A stretch of 64,000 bases of DNA from JACMLD01 sp044223995 (GCA_044223995.1 JBGALE010000001.1:558001-622000), one strand, 5' to 3'; positions 35,640 through 44,444 are shown, numbered from the stretch's first letter. A program made the numbers and translations. The notes: generated by a model not told the origin, from the letters alone.

Positions 35640-35881
35640 CATATACGGTTCAGGTAAAAGTAATGCCGCTGAAAGAATTACTGGACCCGCAGGGAAAAGC
35701 TGTAATGGGTGGTTTGAGCAACCTGGGTCTTGCCAGTGTGCAGGATGTAAGAATTGGTAAAAACATTACACTGCAGGTAGATGCCGCCAACCCTGAAGCA
35801 GCCAAACAAGTGGCTGAGGAGGCAGCAAAAAAACTGCTGGCCAATCCTGTAATGGAATATTTTGAGATAGCTGTTAACTAA
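35636..35881 (+). CDS. purS: Phosphoribosylformylglycinamidine synthase subunit PurS
   Basis: An 81-residue subunit of the three-part FGAM synthase (PurL/PurQ/PurS) of purine synthesis. It has the compact PurS fold: VKVMPLKELLDPQGKAVMG, then GLASVQDVRIGKNITLQVD, then the C-terminal helix and MEYFEIAVN. It overlaps pssA by four bases and precedes rsmI by three. purL and purQ are not in the window, so the subunit genes are split in this genome, or a large single-chain PurL exists elsewhere. Confidence 0.9.
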   Translation: MTYTVQVKVMPLKELLDPQGKAVMGGLSNLGLASVQDVRIGKNITLQVDAANPEAAKQVAEEAAKKLLANPVMEYFEIAVN

Positions 35882-35884
35882 TAC

Positions 35885-36550
35885 ATGCTGTACATCGTTC
35901 CCACACCCATCGGCAACCTGCAGGATATTACCCTGCGCGCCATTGAAGTGCTGAAATCGGTCGATGTAATTCTAGCAGAAGATACGCGTACTTCCTCCAA
36001 ACTCCTCAACCACTACCAGGTACACCAGCCACTGACTCCTTATCACCAGCACAACGAACATAAAGTATTGCAACACCTGGTAGCGCAATTACAGGAAGGG
36101 AAAAACATGGCGGTTATTACCGACGCTGGCACACCCGGTATTTCCGATCCGGCATTTTTACTGGTCCGGGAATGTATAAAAGCAGGAATAAAAGTTGAAA
36201 CACTTCCGGGTGCCACCGCATTTGTGCCTGCCCTGGTCAATAGTGGTATACCTTCCAACCGGTTTACATTCGAAGGATTTCTACCGTTAAAAAAAGGAAG
36301 GCAGACTTTGCTGAAGCAATTGGCAGAAGAAGAAAGGACGATGATTTTTTATGAATCACCTATGCGCCTGGTGAAAACACTGGAAGAGTTTGCTGTTTAT
36401 TTCGGTACAGACAGGAAATGCAGTGTCAGCAGGGAACTAACAAAAATGTTCGAAGAAAATTTTCGGGGCACATTGCACGAGGTATGTGATCACTTTAAGC
36501 AGAAGGATGTAAAAGGTGAAATTGTAATTGTGGTCGCCGGAAAGGAGTGA
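35885..36550 (+). CDS. rsmI: 16S rRNA (cytidine(1402)-2'-O)-methyltransferase
   Basis: SAM-dependent enzyme of 221 residues that 2'-O-methylates C1402 in the ribosomal decoding site. It has the tetrapyrrole-methylase fold, with the family start YIVPTPIGNLQDITLRAIEVL, then AEDTRTSSKLL, ITDAGTPGISDPAF and LPGATAFVPALVNSG. At 221 residues it lacks part of the C-terminal extension of E. coli RsmI (286), which is common in Bacteroidota. Third gene of the pssA-purS-rsmI operon. Confidence 0.93.
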   Translation: MLYIVPTPIGNLQDITLRAIEVLKSVDVILAEDTRTSSKLLNHYQVHQPLTPYHQHNEHKVLQHLVAQLQEGKNMAVITDAGTPGISDPAFLLVRECIKAGIKVETLPGATAFVPALVNSGIPSNRFTFEGFLPLKKGRQTLLKQLAEEERTMIFYESPMRLVKTLEEFAVYFGTDRKCSVSRELTKMFEENFRGTLHEVCDHFKQKDVKGEIVIVVAGKE

Positions 36551-36612
36551 TTTTATCATTTCTTTTTGATTTAGCGGAGGGATATTTGCCGAAACAGTTC
36601 AAAAGACAAACC

Positions 36613-37050
36613 ATGAAGAAATTATTATTTGTACTGATGATGGGTATCAGTATCGGATCATTCGCACAGCTTAGAAAAATTCCCGCTGCTGTAACAGATG
36701 CATTTAAAGAAAAATATCCACATGCATCGGAAGTGGAGTGGAAGGATAAACTGACTGCATTTGTTGCCGGATTTACGGATGATGGTGTAAAATATGAAGC
36801 CCGGTTCAGCAAAAAGGGTAACTGGCAGCAAACAGAAAATGAAACAACAGAGACGTCTATTCCTGCAGCGGTAAAAGATGGACTGGAAAAAAGCAAATAC
36901 GCTGACTGGGAAACGACTGCCTTCTATATGATTAGCTTACCCGACGAACAAACCAATTACCGCATTTTAGTTAAGAAAAGCGATATACAAAAGAAAAACC
37001 TTTTGTTTAACAACGAAGGGAAGCTGCTGAAAGACAATATCACCTTGTAA
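36613..37050 (+). CDS. Secreted PepSY-like (DUF2874) protein
   Basis: A 145-residue protein with a signal peptide (MKKLLFVLMMGISIGSFAQ). Two PepSY-like repeats follow: IPAAVTDAFKEKYPHASEVEWK and IPAAVKDGLEKSKYADWETTAF. This is the putative beta-lactamase-inhibitor-like PepSY family common in Bacteroidota periplasms, with no fixed function. A second member of the family starts the RND operon at 56234. It lies 62 bases after rsmI and ends just before a terminator. Confidence 0.8.
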   Translation: MKKLLFVLMMGISIGSFAQLRKIPAAVTDAFKEKYPHASEVEWKDKLTAFVAGFTDDGVKYEARFSKKGNWQQTENETTETSIPAAVKDGLEKSKYADWETTAFYMISLPDEQTNYRILVKKSDIQKKNLLFNNEGKLLKDNITL

Positions 37051-37079
37051 TTTCCGCAGGAATTAACTTTAATCATAAT

Positions 37080-37110
37080 ATCCCTTTCAAAAGAAGGGAT
37101 TTTATTTTTC
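37080..37110 (+). terminator. Terminator after the PepSY-like gene
   Basis: A seven-base-pair stem ATCCCTT (37080-37086) with AAGGGAT (37094-37100), followed by TTTATTTTTC. Confidence 0.75.
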
Positions 37111-37155
37111 TATTGGCGTATTTTCTTGAAATTTACGCATCATAAACAAATAAGC

Positions 37156-39174
37156 ATGATGAATACCCGAACCTTGAGGCTGCTGTTGAACGGTGGCGCC
37201 GTATTGTTCCTTTCCATAACCGCGATTGCACAACCCGATAGATGGCAGCAACGCGTGAAATATACAATGGATGTTGACATGGATGTTGTGACCAATCGTT
37301 TTAGCGGGAAACAAAAATTACAGTATACCAACAATTCTCCCGATACATTGGGAAAAGTGTACTATCATCTTTACTGGAATGCCTTCCAGCCAAACAGTAT
37401 GATGGATAACCGCAGCCGTGTGCTGGGACAAACCATAGTTAATGGCCGGCCCGATTGGGATGGCCGTGTAAGGGACAGGATACTCAACCTGAAACCGGAA
37501 GAAATAGGATACCAGAAAGTAAAATGGATAAAGATGAATGGTGTATTGCAAACCACCCGCGAATACGAAACCATTCTCGAAGTAAAATTGAACAAACCAA
37601 TATTGCCGCATTCCACTGTTGTATTTGATATGGAATTTGAAGCACAGGTTCCATTGCAGGTGAGGCGCAGCGGACGAGATAATCCGCAAACAGGTGTACG
37701 GTACAGCATGAGCCAATGGTATCCCAAACTATGCGAGTACGATTATGAAGGATGGCATCCCACGCCGTATGTGGCAAGGGAGTTTTATGGTGTATGGGGC
37801 GATTATGATGTTAACATTACCATCGATAAGAAATATCTTATAGCAGGAAGCGGCTACCTGCAAAATGCAGCACAAATTGGCTATGGATATGAAGCGCCGG
37901 GAACAAAAGTAGTGCCACCTGCGGGTGATAAATTAACCTGGAAATTTTCTGCTCCCAACGTACACGATTTTATGTGGGCTGCTGATCCGGAATACAAACA
38001 TATCTCAAAGCTGGCACCAAATGGTACAATGATTAACGTGGTGTACAACCGCGATCTTTCCATGCTGCAAAAACAATTCGACGGTTTATCAGAAAAATCG
38101 AAAGGGCAATATGGAAACGATGTGAAACGGTATATTCAAAACTGGGACGATCAATGGAATGAGGTGCTGGAAGCAGCAGTTAAAGTATTGCCGTTCATCG
38201 AAAGCAAATTTGGGAAATATCCTTATAAACAATATTCGTTTGTGCATGGGGGTGATGGCGGCATGGAGTACCCAATGGCAACATTGGTCAGCGGGCCGGG
38301 TCTTGGTACCGCATTTCATGAATGGATGCATAGCTGGTACCAGATGATGATGGGCACCAATGAAAGCGAATATGCGTGGATGGATGAAGGATTTACCAGT
38401 TATGCCGAAGACTTGGTTTCCAGGTTTTACAGCGGTAAATCCTCCATCGAATTTTATAAAGAAGCATTGCAACGCAATCCTGACAATAAGCAGTTGACAG
38501 ACCTGATGAATGTTGTTCCCGAAAACCATTGTGATGCTTATGCAGGTTATTTTGGTTTGGTCAAAAGTGGTTTGGAAGAACCCATGACCACGCATGCCGA
38601 TCATTTCAATACCAATTATGCATACAGCGTCGCTTCTTATTCAAAGGGAGAAGTGTTTATGGAGCAACTGGGATATATTGTGGGAGCAGGTATGCGCGAT
38701 AAGATTTTACTTGAATATTACCGCCAGTGGCATTTCAAACATCCCAATGTAAATGACTTTATCCAGGTGGCAGAGAAAACCAGTGGCATTAAACTGGACT
38801 GGTACCGGGAATATTTTGTCAATACTACCAAAACGATCGATTATGCCATTGACAGTTTGTGGGAAGAAGGTGGCAAAACAAAACTGCGAATTGTCAACAA
38901 GGGGAAAATGCCTATGCCGCTGGATGTGCAACTGACATTCAAAGATGGCAGCCGTGAAATGCATTATATACCTATGTATTTGATGTTTGGCGAAAAACAG
39001 GCAGAAGATGCCAGCATCCCGACTACGGTATATGAACCCTGGAAATGGACGCATCCTTCTTATACCATAGAAACAAACCGCAAACTGGCTGATATTACCA
39101 TTGCCGAAATTGATCCCAGCAAAAGGATGGCGGATGTAAACAGGAAGGATAATAAACTGGAAATAAAATGGTAA
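37156..39174 (+). CDS. M1 family aminopeptidase
   Basis: Exported zinc aminopeptidase of 672 residues. A signal peptide (MMNTRTLRLLLNGGAVLFLS to AIAQ) precedes the M1 beta-sandwich domain. In the catalytic domain, the substrate-binding GGMEYPM near residue 375 replaces the classic GAMEN. The zinc motif HEWMHSW begins near residue 388, with the third ligand in WMDEGFTSYAE. Predicted to trim peptides in the periplasm or at the surface. The ATG at 37156 starts the signal peptide; an upstream TTG is less likely. Confidence 0.9.
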   Translation: MMNTRTLRLLLNGGAVLFLSITAIAQPDRWQQRVKYTMDVDMDVVTNRFSGKQKLQYTNNSPDTLGKVYYHLYWNAFQPNSMMDNRSRVLGQTIVNGRPDWDGRVRDRILNLKPEEIGYQKVKWIKMNGVLQTTREYETILEVKLNKPILPHSTVVFDMEFEAQVPLQVRRSGRDNPQTGVRYSMSQWYPKLCEYDYEGWHPTPYVAREFYGVWGDYDVNITIDKKYLIAGSGYLQNAAQIGYGYEAPGTKVVPPAGDKLTWKFSAPNVHDFMWAADPEYKHISKLAPNGTMINVVYNRDLSMLQKQFDGLSEKSKGQYGNDVKRYIQNWDDQWNEVLEAAVKVLPFIESKFGKYPYKQYSFVHGGDGGMEYPMATLVSGPGLGTAFHEWMHSWYQMMMGTNESEYAWMDEGFTSYAEDLVSRFYSGKSSIEFYKEALQRNPDNKQLTDLMNVVPENHCDAYAGYFGLVKSGLEEPMTTHADHFNTNYAYSVASYSKGEVFMEQLGYIVGAGMRDKILLEYYRQWHFKHPNVNDFIQVAEKTSGIKLDWYREYFVNTTKTIDYAIDSLWEEGGKTKLRIVNKGKMPMPLDVQLTFKDGSREMHYIPMYLMFGEKQAEDASIPTTVYEPWKWTHPSYTIETNRKLADITIAEIDPSKRMADVNRKDNKLEIKW

Positions 39175-39201
39175 AATGTATTTCTGGCATGTTATAAAAC
39201 T

Positions 39202-39236
39202 AAAAAGCCGGTTCAGTGAAGAACTGGCTTTTTAAT
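39202..39236 (+). terminator. Terminator after the M1 aminopeptidase gene
   Basis: A twelve-base-pair stem AAAAGCCGGTTC (39203-39214) with GAACTGGCTTTT (39221-39232), including one G-T pair, six-base loop, then T-rich. The A-rich left flank allows bidirectional use. Confidence 0.8.
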
Positions 39237-39390
39237 TCGCTTGCTTTAATAAGGTTTGCTCAGGCTATCCAAACGAGTTTTCAGAGTCAAGGTTTATAAG
39301 AGGAAGTAAGGTTTTAATGATCAATCGGTATTTGTTCTAAGCATCCCTCTCTTTAAAGCGTAAATGTAGGATCGGCCCGATAAATAGCCT

Positions 39391-39408
39391 ATACCACTTT
39401 AGTGGTAT
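39391..39408. promoter_or_regulatory. TACCAC/GTGGTA dyad downstream of the regulator gene
   Basis: ATACCACTTTAGTGGTAT: eight-base perfect arms around TT. It shares its half-sites with the dyad upstream of the same regulator gene. It lies 53 bases past the stop codon. Confidence 0.45.
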
Positions 39409-39461
39409 TTTCGTCCCCGGTTTGTTTAGATAACAGGTTAAAATTGTTAAACAGGGAAAGT

Positions 39462-40106
39462 TTACCTGCCGAAATACTTGTTCACGGCTTCCACCCGGTT
39501 GTTGACATGCAATTTTTCGTAAATATGGTAAACGTGTTTTCTAACGGTCTCGGGGCTGATGAAAAGCTTGCCCGCGATTTCCTTGTATAATAGTCCTTTT
39601 GAAAGAAGTTCGAGTATTTCCTTTTCACGGTTTGACAATGCATTGATGGAATCATCATCCTGGTAAGGGCCTTCCAAAACCGGCTTGCCCCTGAAAGCAG
39701 CAACCACTTTACGTGCTATCTGGCTGCTCATCGGTGCACCGCCTTCACTTAATTCCTTAATGGCTTCGAGTAATTTGCCCGGTGCTGTTTTCTTAAGTAT
39801 ATAACCACTGGCCCCTGCGCTTAGTGCTTCAAATATTTTCTCATCCTCCTCGTATACCGTACACATCATATATAATATATCGGGGTCGATGGGTTTTAAT
39901 TTTCGCACACATTCAATACCACTCATGCCACCCAAATTGATATCCATCAATACAACCTGCGGGTGAAGCGCAGGGATTTTTTCCAAAGCTTCCTCTGCAC
40001 TGGAAAAACTTCCCAACAGCCTGTAGCCGTCAGACATGATAATGATTTGCTCAAGCGCAGAGCGAATGTCTTTGTTGTCGTCAACGATACAAACAGTTAT
40101 TGCCAT
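39462..40106 (-). CDS. Orphan response regulator, NarL/LuxR family
   Basis: A 214-residue two-component regulator. The receiver domain has the acidic pair VDDNKD, phospho-acceptor Asp55 in VVLMDINLGG, and the Thr/Lys positions near MCTVYEED and ILKKTAPGK. The C-terminal LuxR-type helix-turn-helix is LSNREKEILELLSKGLLYKEIAGKLF, with the recognition helix in SPETVRKHVYHIYEKL. No histidine kinase gene is adjacent. Matching TACCAC/GTGGTA dyads lie upstream of its start codon and downstream of its stop, suggesting autoregulation. Confidence 0.92.
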   Translation of the reverse strand: MAITVCIVDDNKDIRSALEQIIIMSDGYRLLGSFSSAEEALEKIPALHPQVVLMDINLGGMSGIECVRKLKPIDPDILYMMCTVYEEDEKIFEALSAGASGYILKKTAPGKLLEAIKELSEGGAPMSSQIARKVVAAFRGKPVLEGPYQDDDSINALSNREKEILELLSKGLLYKEIAGKLFISPETVRKHVYHIYEKLHVNNRVEAVNKYFGR

Positions 40107-40141
40107 AGTGCAAAGTTGATGATAATTGCTTTGTTCACCAA

Positions 40142-40156
40142 TACCACAAAGTGGTA
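40142..40156. promoter_or_regulatory. TACCAC/GTGGTA dyad upstream of the regulator gene
   Basis: TACCACAAAGTGGTA: perfect six-base arms around three bases, 36-50 bases before the regulator start codon. On the minus strand a weak promoter follows (TTG, about 20 bases, CAACTTTG), so the dyad would sit at the -35 to -45 side, where an activator or autoregulator could bind. Confidence 0.5.
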
Positions 40157-40169
40157 AATCTTGTATTCA

Positions 40170-40814
40170 CTATGAAGAAATGTATAATAAGTATTTCTCC
40201 TTAAAGAACTCCTCCTTAAAGATATCATGAATTTCGATCATTCTTGGCCTGCATTTGCTGTCCGCTATTTCAGCCGTAAGGTCGCCACCCTTGAGGCAAA
40301 TCAATCCACCGGGCGTTTCTGTTGCATTTTTTTTGCGTATCAATGGCTTGGACCAGCCCCACAAATCCCTGAGGGGTGCAACTGCCCTGGAAACCACCAC
40401 ATCAAATTTCCGGTTTTTGATATCTTCTATCCGGGTATGCGCTGTAGTTACATTTTGCAGGTTAGTGGCGGCGGCGATCGCTTCCACCACTTTTAATTTT
40501 TTGCCAATGCTATCGACGAGGTGAAATTTTACTTCAGGGAAAAAGATGGCCAGCGGAATACCGGGGAAGCCGCCACCGGTTCCCAAATCAATTACTTCAC
40601 TGCCGGGTGGAAACTCAAATACAGCGGCAATGCTCAGCGAATGCAATACATGTTTCTCGTACAATCCATCAATATCTTTTCTCGAAATGACATTGATCTT
40701 TTCATTCCATTCTTTATATAATGCTTCAAGAGCTGACAATTGTTCCAGTTGCACCGGTGTGAAATCGGAGAAATATTTTAGAATCAGTTCCAGGTTTGGC
40801 GTGGCTTTTTCCAT
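40170..40814 (-). CDS. rsmG: 16S rRNA (guanine(527)-N(7))-methyltransferase
   Basis: RsmG (GidB) of 214 residues, which makes m7G527 in 16S rRNA. SAM motif I is VIDLGTGGGFPGIPLAI near residue 70, preceded by EKHVLHSLSIA. Motif IV-VI parts VDSIGKKLKVVEAIA and VVSRAVAPL follow. Length is normal. The start codon lies 31 bases inside the preceding glycosyltransferase gene, in another frame of the same strand, which implies coupled translation. Confidence 0.93.
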   Translation of the reverse strand: MEKATPNLELILKYFSDFTPVQLEQLSALEALYKEWNEKINVISRKDIDGLYEKHVLHSLSIAAVFEFPPGSEVIDLGTGGGFPGIPLAIFFPEVKFHLVDSIGKKLKVVEAIAAATNLQNVTTAHTRIEDIKNRKFDVVVSRAVAPLRDLWGWSKPLIRKKNATETPGGLICLKGGDLTAEIADSKCRPRMIEIHDIFKEEFFKEKYLLYISS

Positions 40815-41920
40815 AATGCTGGTGCAAAGATGAGATAATAACAGAACATCCAGATATCAAGCAGCCACCACCATGGCCAAAGATCTTTTTCATTCAGTTT
40901 TTCCATACTCTTGTAAAACAATAGACCCTGTGTGATAAACCGTAAGAGGAAGATACCAAGTACTATCCTCCAGTCGGAGAAAAGAATACTCAGTATAAAG
41001 AGCGGGTAAAAAAGAAAATGCGTAATTGAATACAAGCCCAGCAGGAAACGGTGTTTTGCTTTGTAGAATTTTCCCGTAGAATAATGCCTTGTTTTTTGCC
41101 GCATCCAATCCTTCCAGGTTTTCTTCGGTTCTGATAAGGTAATGGCATCGTGATCAATCACCACATTCGTATTATTTTTAGTGGCCACCATGTTAATAAA
41201 CAAATCATCGTCGCCACCGGGCACATGGTTAAGGGAGGAAAACCCTTTGTTGTTAAAAAATAAACGTTTGGTATAAGAAAGGTTCCTTCCCACACCCATA
41301 TAAGGTGTACCGGCCAGCGCGTAAGAAAGATATTGCAATGCCGTATGAAAAGTTTCAAAACGGATCAGTTTGTTTAATATACCAGGCTTCTTGTTGTAAG
41401 AACCATACCCCAATACAATTTCAGTTCCTTCATGAAACCCGTCCTGCATTTTTTGCATCCAGAATTCAGTGGCTGGTAAGCAATCAGCGTCTGTCAGCAT
41501 GACTATCTCATATTTTGCTTCCTTGATACCAATCGACAAAGGATATTTTTTCCCGGGAATTAATTTTGCTTCGTATTCGAGGTTGACAGCATGCAGGTGT
41601 TTGAAAGTTTTCTTAAACTCATCCAGTAAATATTTTGTTTCATCCACACTGTTATCATTGACTACTATCACTTCGTGTGTGGTAGGATAGGTTTGAACCA
41701 GCACGCCGGGCAGATGATTGGCAAGGTTGGCAGCTTCATCCCTTGCACATACGATGACACTTACGGGATGCTGTTGAGATTTTTCCCTGGCCTTTTGTTT
41801 GAAAAAAGCAACCCGGCTGAAGAATACCCAATAATACAAAAGCTGTATAAGGGATACAGTTGCGAAGGCATAAAACACCACCTGCCATCCATGCAGCTTC
41901 AAAAATTCAGTTAGATTCAT
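40784..41920 (-). CDS. Family 2 glycosyltransferase, membrane bound
   Basis: A 378-residue processive-type GT2 enzyme. One N-terminal hydrophobic helix (YAFATVSLIQLLYYWVFF) is followed by the GT-A domain: VSVIVCARDEAANLANHL, EVIVVNDNSVDET, the nucleotide-sugar DxD-type MLTDADCLPA, and the acceptor-site GGDDDLFI. QKTRHYSTGKFYK resembles the Q/RxxRW block. Two or three helices close the protein. Sugar and acceptor are unknown; a cell-envelope polysaccharide or glycolipid is likely. Its 3' end overlaps rsmG by 31 bases. Confidence 0.85.
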   Translation of the reverse strand: MNLTEFLKLHGWQVVFYAFATVSLIQLLYYWVFFSRVAFFKQKAREKSQQHPVSVIVCARDEAANLANHLPGVLVQTYPTTHEVIVVNDNSVDETKYLLDEFKKTFKHLHAVNLEYEAKLIPGKKYPLSIGIKEAKYEIVMLTDADCLPATEFWMQKMQDGFHEGTEIVLGYGSYNKKPGILNKLIRFETFHTALQYLSYALAGTPYMGVGRNLSYTKRLFFNNKGFSSLNHVPGGDDDLFINMVATKNNTNVVIDHDAITLSEPKKTWKDWMRQKTRHYSTGKFYKAKHRFLLGLYSITHFLFYPLFILSILFSDWRIVLGIFLLRFITQGLLFYKSMEKLNEKDLWPWWWLLDIWMFCYYLIFAPALWKKPRQTWN

Positions 41921-42110
41921 GTCATCAACGGTTTAGGGATCACCAGCGCCTGTCTGCGAAAATAGGGATAAGCGCATCAGCATCCGTCAAAATAATTTCA
42001 CAACTGTGGATATTGGCTCGTCTTTCTTTTTGATGTAAAATAACTTCTACCAGCACTGCTCCTGTTCAATGTATGGTAAACAAACCGGTATCTGTATCTT
42101 GCAGCCCGTT

Positions 42111-43250
42111 ATGGCAGCATTGCATTTTGAATTACAGAAAACGGATACGGCTTCAAAAGCGAGGACGGGCATTATCAGCACCGATCATGGGAATATTACA
42201 ACACCCATTTTCATGCCGGTAGGGACAGTGGGTAGTGTGAAAGCAGTTTCGCAGCAGCAACTGGCGGAAGATGTAAAAGCACAGATTATTTTGGGCAATA
42301 CCTACCATCTTTACCTGCGGCCGGGTATCGAAGTACTGGAAGCAGCGGGTGGTATTCATCGCTTCAACGGGTGGAACAGGCCGGTGCTGACCGACAGCGG
42401 TGGTTACCAGGTTTTTTCACTGGCCAATAACAGGAAGATTACAGAAGAGGGCGTCGTGTTTCAAAACCACATCGATGGGTCAAGGCATTTGTTTACCCCC
42501 GAAAATGTGATGGATGTCCAGCGCAGCATTGGTGGTGATATCATCATGGCTTTTGACGAATGTCCACCTTACCCCAGCGATTATACTTATGCAAAAACAA
42601 GCATGGAGTTAACCCACCGCTGGCTGGAAAGATGCTTCAAACGCTTTAACGCCACACCGGATAAATATGGCTACACCCAAAATCTTTTTCCTATCGTGCA
42701 GGGCAGCACCTATACTGATTTAAGGAAAGCTTCTGCTGAATATATCGCGGCACAGCAGTCGACAGGAAATGCTATTGGTGGATTGAGCGTAGGGGAACCG
42801 GATACTATGATGTATGATATGTGTGAACTTTGCTGCGATATTTTACCGGGCAATAAACCACGCTACTTAATGGGGGTGGGCACACCCTGGAATATTTTGG
42901 AAAACATTGCACGCGGCGTGGACATGTTTGACTGTGTGATGCCAACACGCAACGGGCGCAATGCCATGCTGTTTACCAGCCATGGGGTAATCAATATTGA
43001 CAATAAGAAATGGGAGCGCGATTTTTCACCTATTGATGATGGAATACCTTGTGAGTTCAGTCAATTTTATACGAAAGCTTATCTCCGTCACCTGGTAAAA
43101 GCTAAGGAAATACTCGGGCTCACCATTGCCAGTGTGCATAACCTTGCGTTCTACTTGTGGCTCACCGGGGAAGCCAGGAAACATATAGAGTCGGGCGACT
43201 TTTTATCCTGGAAGAATGAAATGGTCATAAAGCTGCAGCAGCGGTTGTGA
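42111..43250 (+). CDS. tgt: Queuine tRNA-ribosyltransferase with a degenerate zinc site
   Basis: Exchanges guanine 34 for a queuosine precursor in tRNA-Asp/Asn/His/Tyr. The 379 residues show LTDSGGYQVFSLAN (catalytic Asp region), GGLSVGEPDTM, and CVMPTRNGRNAMLFT around the nucleophilic Asp (DMFDCVMPT). The zinc site differs from E. coli: the C-x-C-x2-C stretch aligns with GIPCEFSQFY, so only one cysteine remains, while the histidine in SVHNLAFY is kept. The start at 42111 (MAALHFELQKTD) matches the family N-terminus; an ATG at 42069 is a longer alternative. Confidence 0.92.
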   Translation: MAALHFELQKTDTASKARTGIISTDHGNITTPIFMPVGTVGSVKAVSQQQLAEDVKAQIILGNTYHLYLRPGIEVLEAAGGIHRFNGWNRPVLTDSGGYQVFSLANNRKITEEGVVFQNHIDGSRHLFTPENVMDVQRSIGGDIIMAFDECPPYPSDYTYAKTSMELTHRWLERCFKRFNATPDKYGYTQNLFPIVQGSTYTDLRKASAEYIAAQQSTGNAIGGLSVGEPDTMMYDMCELCCDILPGNKPRYLMGVGTPWNILENIARGVDMFDCVMPTRNGRNAMLFTSHGVINIDNKKWERDFSPIDDGIPCEFSQFYTKAYLRHLVKAKEILGLTIASVHNLAFYLWLTGEARKHIESGDFLSWKNEMVIKLQQRL

Positions 43251-43304
43251 CAAAAAAAATGACAAATACCCAACAGTACGCATGCGGTTGATTCGGGGTT
43301 TTAA

Positions 43305-43312
43305 TATTTTTG
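43305..43312 (+). promoter_or_regulatory. -7 element upstream of the secreted YbjN-like gene
   Basis: TATTTTTG matches TAnnTTTG exactly, 25 bases before the start codon. The -33 element is not clear. Confidence 0.35.
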
Positions 43313-43337
43313 TACCCTCAACCTTAAAACGATTTGT

Positions 43338-43829
43338 ATGAAAACAAAACCCTTCTTGGCAGTGCTCTTGCTGCTGGCTCTTGTAACCGTTACACCATCG
43401 AATGTGTTTTCACAAACCACCTCTTCTCAGGCAGGGATTGTAATCACCAATGGAAATTTGAGAAACTTTCTGGAAAACATGGGCTTTGAAGTAAACGATC
43501 TTGGTAATAACAATTTTGAGATTTTTACCAATCTTGGCTACAAAGTCTACATGACTGTTGCGCTCAGTACCGATGAGTCCCGTATCTGGCTCACTACTTT
43601 CTTTGGCGAAAAAGTGTTATCCAACTACACTGCCGACAAACTCATCAAAATGCTGCAGTCCAACTGGAACACCGGTGTTTCTTTTTTTGCACTGGATGGC
43701 ACAAAGTTGAAGATGACCAGACCTGTTGAGAACCGCAATGTAACGCCTGTTTTGCTGCGGAAGGAAATAGAAAACCAGGCTCGCAATGTGCAAAACACGG
43801 AATCCATGTGGAACGATAAGAAACAATAA
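43338..43829 (+). CDS. Secreted YbjN-like protein of unknown function
   Basis: A 163-residue protein with a signal peptide (MKTKPFLAVLLLLALVTVTP to NVFSQ). The body has the alternating strand-helix layout of YbjN/type III chaperone-like folds: LRNFLENMGFEVNDL, YKVYMTVALSTDESRIWLTTFFG, and a helix KLIKMLQSNW. No catalytic residues stand out. The family call is tentative and the function unknown. It is convergent with the GYF-domain gene. Confidence 0.6.
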   Translation: MKTKPFLAVLLLLALVTVTPSNVFSQTTSSQAGIVITNGNLRNFLENMGFEVNDLGNNNFEIFTNLGYKVYMTVALSTDESRIWLTTFFGEKVLSNYTADKLIKMLQSNWNTGVSFFALDGTKLKMTRPVENRNVTPVLLRKEIENQARNVQNTESMWNDKKQ

Positions 43830-43841
43830 GCACAGGAGACT

Positions 43842-44354
43842 TTATTCTGATTTACGGTACACCTGCACCAATACGAGGAAGAAAGCAACAATTCCTACGT
43901 AAAAGCAAAATTCTGTCCAGTCGTATTGGGTAAACAACCCGTTGAATTTTACATGCGTGGTATTGTCGTCGGGAATAAAATATGGTGTGGTAAATTTTAC
44001 AAAGGGCCAGAATTTGTCGGGCTTGGGGGAACCGGCAGCATTGAAAAACTTCACTTCATTGTACGAAAGGAACAAGGCGCAAAGATGCAAGGCCAGCCAT
44101 ATAATGGCCCAGCGGTATTGCCTGATCCTGACAGCGAAAATATTATCGGAAGGGGATGCTTTACCGGGGATGGCAGTAGAATAGCTATTGGAAACCGGGG
44201 CAATGCGCAATTCATCCAATTCTGCGGCTTTCACCCAGTCGTTCAGCCTGGCATGCCAAACCAATGTGTCGGGCGCCAGTTTCTTTAACTGCAGTTCTTC
44301 CAGAGAATAAGGTCCATGTTTCGTGATCCCTTCTAAGTAATAGTAATCCGGCAT
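43842..44354 (-). CDS. GYF_2 domain membrane protein
   Basis: A 170-residue protein. The first 55 residues form a GYF_2-type domain (YYYLEGITKHGPYSLEELQ, DTLVWHARLNDWVKAAEL), a small fold that binds proline-rich peptides in eukaryotes. Two predicted membrane helices follow, near 80-98 (WAIIWLALHLCALFLS) and 145-164 (FCFYVGIVAFFLVLVQV). Such proteins are widespread in Bacteroidota with no assigned role. Confidence 0.75.
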   Translation of the reverse strand: MPDYYYLEGITKHGPYSLEELQLKKLAPDTLVWHARLNDWVKAAELDELRIAPVSNSYSTAIPGKASPSDNIFAVRIRQYRWAIIWLALHLCALFLSYNEVKFFNAAGSPKPDKFWPFVKFTTPYFIPDDNTTHVKFNGLFTQYDWTEFCFYVGIVAFFLVLVQVYRKSE

Positions 44355-44375
44355 TCAGTTAATAACTTCGTCACT

Positions 44376-44383
44376 CAAATATA
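44376..44383 (-). promoter_or_regulatory. -7 element of the GYF_2 gene
   Basis: TATATTTG on the minus strand, 21 bases before the start codon, an exact match to TAnnTTTG. A TTTG at -33 is lacking. Confidence 0.35.
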
Positions 44384-44444
44384 ACAGAAAGTTTTTGGTT
44401 GTCTGAATTATGTAACAGTCACGGACAACCCTTTTTTCTATAAC

